Below are positions 19,128-28,694 of a stretch of DNA of 29,752 bases, one piece after another. The notes below the pieces were generated by a model, which saw nothing but the letters and a program-made list of their open reading frames with translations, did not search any database and was not told the origin of the DNA. Positions within the stretch are counted from its first letter, which is position 1, and every line of letters starts with the position of its first letter. The stretch spans positions 1 to 29,752 of the forward strand of contig NW_003156439.1 in the NCBI RefSeq assembly GCF_000003605.2, read 5' to 3'. Source of the stretch: Saccoglossus kowalevskii. Its lineage: Eukaryota > Hemichordata > Enteropneusta > Harrimaniidae. Position numbers and translations under genes: made by a program.

Positions 19128-21045
19128 GGGTACAGTGACTTTGGCTTCCCTAGTGAGTCTGCAAGTCTCAGCATACATTGGTTTTGGCCTTCCCATAGAG
19201 TCTGTGTGTGGCACACTCACCCAGTGTACTTGTTTGGCATCTCCATACAGCCTGTGACACACTCACCCAGGGTACAGTGACTTTGGCCTCCCTAGTGAGT
19301 CTGCAAGTCTCAGCATACATTGGTTTTGGCCTTCCCATAGAGTCTGTGACACACTCACCCAGGGTACAGTGACTTTGGCCTCCCTAGTGAGTCTGCGAGT
19401 CTCAGCATACATTGGTTTTGGCCTTCCCATAGAGTATGTGGCACACTCACCCAGTGCACTTGTTTGGCATCTCCATACAGCCTGTGACACACTCACCCAG
19501 GGTACAGTGACTTTGGCCTCCCTAGTGAGTCTGCAAGTCTCAGCATACATTGGTTTTGGCCTTCCCATAGAGTCTGTGGCACACTCACCCAGTGTACTTG
19601 TTTGGCATCTCCATACAGCCTGTGACACACTCACCCAGGGTACAGTGACTTTGGCCTCCCTAGTGAGTCTGCAAGTCTCAGCATACATTGGTTTTGGCCT
19701 TCCCATAGAGTATGTGGCACACTCACCCAGTGTACTTGTTTGGCATCTACAGTCTGTGACACTCACCCAGGGTACAATGACTTTGGCCTCCCTAGTGAGT
19801 CTGCGAGTCTCAGCATACATTGGTTTTGGCCTTCCCATAGAGTCTGTGACACACTCACCCAGGGTACAGTGACTTTGGCCTCCCTAGTGAGTCTGCGAGT
19901 CTCAGCATACATTGGTTTTGGCCTTCCCATAGAGTATGTGGCACACTCACCCAGTGTACTTGTTTGGCATCTCCATACAGCCTGTGACACACTCACCCAG
20001 GGTACAGTGACTTTGGCCTCCCTAGTGAGTCAGCAAGTCTCGGCATACATTGGTTTTGGCCTTCCCATAGAGTCTGTGGCACTCTCACCCAGTGTACTTG
20101 TTTGGCATCTCCATACAGCCTGTGACACACTCACCCAGGGTACAGTGACTTTGGCCTCCCTAGTGAGTCTGCAAGTCTCAGCATACATTGGTTTTGGCCT
20201 TCCCATAGAGTCTGTGGCACACTCACCCAGTGTACTTGTTTGGCATCTCCATACAGCCTGTGACACACTCACCCAGGGTACAGTGACTTTGGCCTCCCTA
20301 GTGAGTCTGCAAGTCTCGGCATACATTGGTTTTGGCCTTCCCATAGAGTCTGTGGCACTCTCACCCAGTGTACTTGTTTGGCATCTCCATACAGCCTGTG
20401 ACACACTCACCCAGGGTACAGTGACTTTGGCCTCCCTAGTGAGTCTGCAAGTCTCAGCATACATTGGTTTTGGCCTTCTCATAGAGTCTGTGACACACTC
20501 ACCCAGGGTACAGTGACTTTGGCCTCCCTAGTGAGTCTGCAAGTCTCAGCATACATTGGTTTTGGCCTTTCCATACAGTCTGTGACACACTCACCCAGTG
20601 TACTTGTTTGGCATCTCCATACAGCCTGTGACACACTCACCCAGGGTACAGTGACTTTGGCCTCCCTAGTGAGTCTGCAAGTCTCAGCATACATTGGTTT
20701 TGGCCTTCCCATAGAGTATGTGGCACACTCACCCAGTGTACTTGTTTGGCATCTACAGTCTGTGACACACTCACCCAGGGTACAATGACTTTGGCCTCGC
20801 TTGTGAGTCTGCGAGTCTCAGCATACATTGGTTTTGGCCTTCCCATAGAGTATGTGGCACACTCACCCAGTGTACTTGTTTGGCATCTACAGTCTGTGAC
20901 ACACTCACCCAGGGTACAGTGACTTTGGCCTCCCGAGTGAGTCTGCAAGTCTCAGCATACATTGGTTTTGGCCTTCCCATAGAGTATGTGGCACACTCAC
21001 CCAGTGTACTTGTTTGGCATCTACAGTCTGTGACACACTCACCCA
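19128..21045 (+). repeat. Unit map, segment 8
   Basis: Order: E19128; S19270; L19362, 19500; 132-bp D unit 19638; S19770; L19862, 20000, 20138, 20276; S20414; L20506; D20644, 20778, 20912. E19128 starts a third 1,652-bp copy that is cut off after one unit. From S19270 the order follows the 870-bp cassette, but S19770 (aatg and gcgag in A, hybrid B) replaces the cassette's L+S pair, so a 138-bp step is missing. 20644-20912 is the only run of three D units. Confidence 0.91.
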
Positions 21046-22973
21046 GGGTACAGTGACTTTGGCCTCCCGAGTGAGTCTGCAAGTCTCAGCATACATTGGT
21101 TTTGGCCTTCCCATAGAGTCTGTGGCACTCTCACCCAGTGTACTTGTTTGGCATCTCCATACAGCCTGTGACACACTCATCCAGGGTACAGTGACTTTGG
21201 CCTCCCTAGTGAGTCTGCAAGTCTCAGCATACATTGGTTTTGGCCTTCCCATAGAGTCTGTGGCACACTCACCCAGTGTACTTGTTTGGCATCTCCATAC
21301 AGCCTGTGACACACTCACCCAGGGTACAGTGACTTTGGCCTCCCTAGTGAGTCTGCAAGTCTCAGCATACATTGGTTTTGGCCTTCCCATAGAGTCTGTG
21401 ACACACTCACCCAGGGTACAGTGACTTTGGCCTCCCTAGTGAGTCTGGGAGTCTCAGCATACATTGGTTTTGGCCTTCCCATAGAGTATGTGGCACACTC
21501 ACCCAGTGTACTTGTTTGGCATCTCCATACAGCCTGTGACACACTCACCCAGGGTACAGTGACTTTGGCCTCCCTAGTGAGTCTGCAAGTCTCAGCATAC
21601 ATTGGTTTTGGCCTTCCCATAGAGTCTGTGGCACACTCACCCAGTGCACTTGTTTGGCATCTCCATACAGCCTGTGACACACTCACCCAGGGTACAGTGA
21701 CTTTGGCCTCCCTAGTGAGTCTGCAAGTCTCAGCATACATTGGTTTTGGCCTTCCCATAGAGTATGTGGCACACTCACCCAGTGTACTTGTTTGGCATCT
21801 ACAGTCTGTGACACACTCACCCAGGGTACAATGACTTTGGCCTCCCTAGTGAGTCTGCGAGTCTCAGCATACATTGGTTTTGGCCTTCCCATAGAGTATG
21901 TGGCACACTCACCCAGTGTACTTGTTTGGCATCTCCATACAGCCTGTGACACACTCACCCAGGGTACAGTGACTTTGGCCTCCCTAGTGAGTCTGCAAGT
22001 CTCAGCATACATTGGTTTTGGCCTTCCCATAGAGTCTGTGACACACTCACCCAGGGTACAGTGACTTTGGCCTCCCTAGTGAGTCTGCGAGTCTCAGCAT
22101 ACATTGGTTTTGGCCTTCCCATAGAGTATGTGGCACACTCACCCAGTGTACTTGTTTGGCATCTCCATACAGCCTGTGACACACTCACCCAGGGTACAGT
22201 GACTTTGGCCTCCCTAGTGAGTCTGCAAGTCTCAGCATACATTGGTTTTGGCCTTCCCATAGAGTCTGTGGCACACTCACCCAGTGTACTTGTTTGGCAT
22301 CTCCATACAGCCTGTGACACACTCACCCAGGGTACAGTGACTTTGGCCTCCCTAGTGAGTCTGCAAGTCTCAGCATACATTGGTTTTGGCCTTCCCATAG
22401 AGTCTGTGGCACTCTCACCCAGTGTACTTGTTTGGCATCTCCATACAGCCTGTGACACACTCACCCAGGGTACAGTGACTTTGGCCTCCCTAGTGTGTCT
22501 GCAAGTCTCGGCATACATTGGTTTTGGCCTTCCCATAGAGTCTGTGGCACTCTCACCCAGTGTACTTGTTTGGCATCTCCATACAGCCTGTGACACACTC
22601 ACCCAGGGTACAGTGACTTTGGCCTCCCTAGTGAGTTTGCAAGTCTCAGCATACATTGGTTTTGGCCTTCCCATAGAGTCTGTGACACACTCACCCAGGG
22701 TACAGTGACTTTGGCCTCCCTAGTGAGTCTGCAAGTCTCAGCATACATTGGTTTTGGCCTTTCCATACAGTCTGTGACACACTCACCCAGTGTACTTGTT
22801 TGGCATCTCCATACAGCCTGTGACACACTCACCCAGGGTATAGTGACTTTGGCCTCCCTAGTGAGTTTGCAAGTCTCAGCATACATTGGTTTTGGCCTTC
22901 CCATAGAGTCTGTGGCACACTCACCCAGTGTACTTGTTTGGCATCTCCATACAGCCTGTGACACACTCACCCA
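21046..22973 (+). repeat. Unit map, segment 9
   Basis: Order: L21046, 21184; S21322; L21414, 21552; D21690; L21824; S21962; L22054, 22192, 22330, 22468; S22606; L22698, 22836. The first part is the 870-bp cassette (21322-22191). From L22192 the order and markers switch to those of copy 2 of the 1,652-bp repeat (ctagtgtgtctg in 22468, gagtttgcaag in 22606, ggtatagtg in 22836). The junction between two block types is therefore near 22192. Confidence 0.92.
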
Positions 22974-23655
22974 GGGTACAGTGACTTTGGCCTCCCTAGT
23001 GAGTCTGCAAGTCTCAGCATACATTGGTTTTGGCCTTCCCATAGAGTATGTGGCACACTCACCCAGTGTACTTGTTTGGCATCTACAGTCTGTGACACAC
23101 TCACCCAGGGTACAATGACTTTGGCCTCCCTTGTGAGTCTGCGAGTCTCAGCATACATTGGTTTTGGCCTTCCCATAGAGTATGTGGCACACTCACCCAG
23201 TGTACTTGTTTGGCATCTACAGTCTGTGACACACTCACCTAGGGTACAATGACTTTGGCCTCCCTAGTGAGTCTGCGAGTCTCAGCATACATTGGTTTTG
23301 GCCTTCCCATAGAGTATGTGGCACACTCACCCAGTGTACTTGTTTGGCATCTCCATACAGCCTGTGACACACTCACCCAGGGTACAGTGACTTTGGCCTC
23401 CCGAGTGAGTCTGCAAGTCTCAGCATACATTGGTTTTGGCCTTCCCATAGAGTCTGTGGCACTCTCACCCAGTGTACTTGTTTGGCATCTCCATACAGCC
23501 TGTGACACACTCACCCAGGGTACAGTGACTTTGGCCTCCCTAGTGAGTCTGCAAGTCTCAGCATACATTGGTTTTGGCCTTCCCATAGAGTCTGTGGCAC
23601 ACTCACCCAGTGTACTTGTTTGGCATCTCCATACAGCCTGTGACACACTCACCCA
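22974..23655 (+). repeat. 682-bp higher-order repeat, copy 1
   Basis: Five units: D22974, D23108, L23242, L23380, L23518 (134+134+138x3). D23108 has cctcccttgtgag and ends caccta. L23242 has aatg, gcgag and gagtatg. L23380 has cccgag and gcactctc. The same five-unit order follows directly at 23656. The cccttgtg form occurs only here and at 23790; elsewhere this position reads cgcttgtg. Confidence 0.92.
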
Positions 23656-24199
23656 GGGTACAGTGACTTTGGCCTCCCTAGTGAGTCTGCAAGTCTCAGC
23701 ATACATTGGTTTTGGCCTTCCCATAGAGTATGTGGCACACTCACCCAGTGTACTTGTTTGGCATCTACAGTCTGTGACACACTCACCCAGGGTACAATGA
23801 CTTTGGCCTCCCTTGTGAGTCTGCGAGTCTCAGCATACATTGGTTTTGGCCTTCCCATAGAGTATGTGGCACACTCACCCAGTGTACTTGTTTGGCATCT
23901 ACAGTCTGTGACACACTCACCTAGGGTACAATGACTTTGGCCTCCCTAGTGAGTCTGCGAGTCTCAGCATACATTGGTTTTGGCCTTCCCATAGAGTATG
24001 TGGCACACTCACCCAGTGTACTTGTTTGGCATCTCCATACAGCCTGTGACACACTCACCCAGGGTACAGTGACTTTGGCCTCCCGAGTGAGTCTGCAAGT
24101 CTCAGCATACATTGGTTTTGGCCTTCCCATAGAGTCTGTGGCACTCTCACCCAGTGTACTTGTTTGGCATCTCCATACAGCCTGTGACACACTCACCCA
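23656..24199 (+). repeat. 682-bp higher-order repeat, copy 2 (incomplete)
   Basis: D23656, D23790, L23924, L24062 repeat the first four units of 22974-23655 with offset 682. The fifth L unit is replaced by S24200, where an 870-bp cassette begins. The copy therefore ends at, or inside, the B monomer of that unit. Confidence 0.9.
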
Positions 24200-25069
24200 G
24201 GGTACAGTGACTTTGGCCTCCCTAGTGAGTCTGCAAGTCTCAGCATACATTGGTTTTGGCCTTCCCATAGAGTCTGTGACACACTCACCCAGGGTACAGT
24301 GACTTTGGCCTCCCTAGTGAGTCTGGGAGTCTCAGCATACATTGGTTTTGGCCTTCCCATAGAGTATGTGTCACACTCACCCAGTGTACTTGTTTGGCAT
24401 CTCCATACAGCCTGTGACACACTCACCCAGGGTACAGTGACTTTGGCCTCCCTAGTGAGTCTGCAAGTCTCAGCATACATTGGTTTTGGCCTTCCCATAG
24501 AGTCTGTGGCACACTCACCCAGTGTACTTGTTTGGCATCTCCATACAGCCTGTGACACACTCACCCAGGGTACAGTGACTTTGGCCTCCCTAGTGAGTCT
24601 GCAAGTCTCAGCATACATTGGTTTTGGCCTTCCCATAGAGTATGTGGCACACTCACCCAGTGTACTTGTTTGGCATCTACAGTCTGTGACACACTCACCC
24701 AGGGTACAATGACTTTGGCCTCCCTAGTGAGTCTGCGAGTCTCAGCATACATTGGTTTTGGCCTTCCCATAGAGTATGTGGCACACTCACCCAGTGTACT
24801 TGTTTGGCATCTCCATACAGCCTGTGACACACTCACCCAGGGTACAGTGACTTTGGCCTCCCTAGTGAGTCTGCAAGTCTCAGCATACATTGGTTTTGGC
24901 CTTCCCATAGAGTCTGTGACACACTCACCCAGGGTACAGTGACTTTGGCCTCCCTAGTGAGTCTGCGAGTCTCAGCATACATTGGTTTTGGCCTTCCCAT
25001 AGAGTATGTGGCACACTCACCCAGTGTACTTGTTTGGCATCTCCATACAGCCTGTGACACACTCACCCA
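24200..25069 (+). repeat. 870-bp seven-unit cassette (fourth copy)
   Basis: S24200, L24292, L24430, D24568, L24702, S24840, L24932 (92+138+138+134+138+92+138). The same order and lengths occur from 9998, 11416 and 21322. The first L has gtctgggag here, at 10090 and at 21414, but gcgag at 11508. L24292 has a private gtatgtgtcacac. A shortened relative lies at 19270-19999. Confidence 0.91.
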
Positions 25070-27316
25070 GGGTACAGTGACTTTGGCCTCCCTAGTGAGT
25101 CTGCAAGTCTCGGCATACATTGGTTTTGGCCTTCCCATAGAGTCTGTGGCACTCTCACCCAGTGTACTTGTTTGGCATCTCCATACAGCCTGTGACACAC
25201 TCACCCAGGGTACAGTGACTTTGGCCTCCCTAGTGAGTCTGCAAGTCTCAGCATACATTGGTTTTGGCCTTCCCATAGAGTCTGTGGCACACTCACCCAG
25301 TGTACTTGTTTGGCATCTCCATACAGCCTGTGACACACTCACCCAGGGTACAGTAACTTTGGCCTCCCTAGTGAGTCTGCAAGTCTCAGCATACATTGGT
25401 TTTGGCCTTCCCATAGAGTCTGTGGCACTCTCACCCAGTGTACTTGTTTGGCATCTCCATACAGCCTGTGACACACTCACCCAGGGTACAGTGACTTTGG
25501 CCTCCCTAGTGAGTCTGCAAGTCTCGGCATACATTGGTTTTGGCCTTCCCATAGAGTCTGTGGCACTCTCACCCAGTGTACTTGTTTGGCATCTCCATAC
25601 AGCCTGTGACACACTCACCCAGGGTACAGTGACTTTGGCCTCCCTAGTGAGTCTGCAAGTCTCAGCATACATTGGTTTTGGCCTTCCCATAGAGTCTGTG
25701 ACACACTCACCCAGGGTACAGTGACTTTGGCCTCCCTAGTGAGTCTGCAAGTCTCAGCATACATTGGTTTTGGCCTTTCCATACAGTCTGTGACACACTC
25801 ACCCAGTGTACTTGTTTGGCATCTCCATACAGCCTGTGACACACTCACCCAGGGTACAGTGACTTTGGCCTCCCTAGTGAGTCTGCAAGTCTCAGCATAC
25901 ATTGGTTTTGGCCTTCCCATAGAGTATGTGGCACACTCACCCAGTGTACTTGTTTGGCATCTCCATACAGCCTGTGACACACTCACCCAGGGTACAGTGA
26001 CTTTGGCCTCCCTAGTGAGTCTGCAAGTCTCAGCATACATTGGTTTTGGCCTTCCCATAGAGTATGTGGCACACTCACCCAGTGTACTTGTTTGGCATCT
26101 ACAGTCTGTGACACACTCACCCAGGGTACAATGACTTTGGCCTCGCTTGTGAGTCTGCGAGTCTCAGCATACATTGGTTTTGGCCTTCCCATAGAGTATG
26201 TGGCACACTCACCCAGTGTACTTGTTTGGCATCTACAGTCTGTGACACACTCACCTAGGGTACAATGACTTTGGCCTCCCTAGTGAGTCTGCGAGTCTCA
26301 GCATACATTGGTTTTGGCCTTCCCATAGAGTATGTGGCACACTCACCCAGTGTACTTGTTTGGCATCTCCATACAGCCTGTGACACACTCACCCAGGGTA
26401 CAGTGACTTTGGCCTCCTGAGTGAGTCTGCAAGTCTCAGCATACATTGGTTTTGGCCTTCCCATAGAGTCTGTGGCACTCTCACCCAGTGTACTTGTTTG
26501 GCATCTCCATACAGCCTGTGACACACTCATCCAGGGTACAGTGACTTTGGCCTCCCTAGTGAGTCTGCAAGTCTCAGCATACATTGGTTTTGGCCTTCCC
26601 ATAGAGTCTGTGGCACACTCACCCAGTGTACTTGTTTGGCATCTCCATACAGCCTGTGACACACTCACCCAGGGTACAGTGACTTTTGGCCTCCCTAGTG
26701 AGTCTGCAAGTCTCAGCATACATTGGTTTTGGCCTTCCCATAGAGTCTGTGGCACACTCACCCAGTGTACTTGTTTGGCATCTCCATACAGCCTGTGACA
26801 CACTCACCCAGGGTACAGTGACTTTGGCCTCCCTAGTGAGTCTGCAAGTCTCAGCATACATTGGTTTTGGCCTTCCCATAGAGTCTGTGGCACTCTCACC
26901 CAGTGTACTTGCTTGGCATCTCCATACAGCCTGTGACACACTCACCCAGGGTACAGTGACTTTGGCCTCCCTAGTGAGTCTGCAAGTCTCAGCATACATT
27001 GGTTTTGGCCTTCCCATAGAGTCTGTGGCACTCTCACCCAGTGTACTTGTTTGGCATCTCCATACAGCCTGTGACACACTCACCCAGGGTACAGTGACTT
27101 TGGCCTCCCTAGTGAGTCTGCAAGTCTCAGCATACATTGGTTTTGGCCTTCCCATAGAGTCTGTGGCACACTCACCCAGTGTACTTGTTTGGCATCTCCA
27201 TACAGCCTGTGACACACTCACCCAGGGTACAGGGACTTTGGCCTCCCTAGTGAGTCTGCAAGTCTCAGCATACATTGGTTTTGGCCTTCCCATAGAGTCT
27301 GTGACACACTCACCCA
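25070..27316 (+). repeat. Unit map, segment 10
   Basis: Order: L25070, 25208, 25346, 25484; S25622; L25714, 25852; D25990, 26124; L26258, 26396, 26534; 139-bp unit 26672; L26811, 26949, 27087; S27225. L25346 has the gtaact marker of 1430 and 8671 but lacks cttgattgg, and two L units present at 1706 and 1844 are missing here. L26396 has cctgag and catcca as at 1154. Unit 26672 has an extra t (26684-26687). 26811-27224 is a 414-bp trimer cassette. Confidence 0.91.
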
Positions 27317-28694
27317 GGGTACAGTGACTTTGGCCTCCCTAGTGAGTCTGTGAGTCTCAGCATACATTGGTTTTGGCCTTCCCATAGAGTATGTGGCACA
27401 CTCACCCAGTGTACTTGTTTGGCATCTCCATACAGCCTGTGACACACTCACCCAGGGTACAGTGACTTTGGCCTCCCTAGTGAGTCTGCAAGTCTCAGCA
27501 TACATTGGTTTCTGCCTTCCCATAGAGTCTGTGGCACTCTCACCCAGTGTACTTGTTTGGCATCTCCATACAGCCTGTGACACACTCACCCAGGGTACAG
27601 TGACTTTGGCCTCCCTAGTGAGTCTGCAAGTCTCAGCATACATTGGTTTTGGCCTTCCCATAGAGTCTGTGGCACTCTCACCCAGTGTACTTGCTTGGCA
27701 TCTCCATACAGCCTGTGACACACTCACCCAGGGTACAGTGACTTTGGCCTCCCTAGTGAGTCTGCAAGTCTCAGCATACATTGGTTTTGGCCTTCCCATA
27801 GAGTCTGTGGCACTCTCACCCAGTGTACTTGTTTGGCATCTCCATACAGCCTGTGACACACTCACCCAGGGTACAGTGACTTTGGCCTCCCTAGTGAGTC
27901 TGCAAGTCTCAGCATACATTGGTTTTGGCCTTCCCATAGAGTCTGTGGCACACTCACCCAGTGTACTTGTTTGGCATCTCCATACAGCCTGTGACACACT
28001 CACCCAGGGTACAGTGACTTTGGCCTCCCTAGTGAGTCTGCAAGTCTCAGCATACATTGGTTTTGGCCTTCCCATAGAGTCTGTGGCACTCTCACCCAGT
28101 GTACTTGCTTGGCATCTCCATACAGCCTGTGACACACTCACCCAGGGTACAGTGACTTTGGCCTCCCTAGTGAGTCTGCAAGTCTCAGCATACATTGGTT
28201 TTGGCCTTCCCATAGAGTCTGTGGCACTCTCACCCAGTGTACTTGTTTGGCATCTCCATACAGCCTGTGACACACTCACCCAGGGTACAGTGACTTTGGC
28301 CTCCCTAGTGAGTCTGCAAGTCTCAGCATACATTGGTTTTGGCCTTCCCATAGAGTCTGTGGCACACTCACCCAGTGTACTTGTTTGGCATCTCCATACA
28401 GCCCGTGACACACTCACCCAGGGTACAGGGACTTTGGCCTCCCTAGTGAGTCTGCAAGTCTCAGCATACATTGGTTTTGGCCTTCCCATAGAGTCTGGCA
28501 CTCTCACCCAGTGTACTTGTTTGGCATCTCCATACAGCCTGTGACACACTCACCCAGGGTCCAGTGACTTTGGCCTCCCTAGTGAGTCTGCAAGTCTCGG
28601 CATACATTGGTTTTGGCCTTCCCATAGAGTCTGTGGCACTCTCACCCAGTGTACTTGTTTGGCATCTCCATACAGCCTGTGACACACTCATCCA
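27317..28694 (+). repeat. Unit map, segment 11 with tandem 414-bp cassettes
   Basis: Order: L27317, 27455, 27593, 27731, 27869, 28007, 28145, 28283; 136-bp unit 28421; L28557. The trimer with cttgcttgg plus gcactctc, then gcactctc, then gcacactc fills 27593-28006 and again 28007-28420. Markers gtctgtgag (27317), ggtttctgcc (27455), the 2-bp deletion gagtctggcac (28421) and gggtccag (28557) tie the block to 3492-4593. Unit 28283 has a private gcccgtgac. Confidence 0.92.

Noticed and set aside
27218-28549. Long minus-strand frame with a 46-residue repeat beginning MGRPKPMYAE
   Set aside because: It is a translation of the satellite. An equally long frame is open on the other strand, many similar frames start and stop wherever S, D or E units shift the frame, and there is no recognisable domain, signal or promoter.
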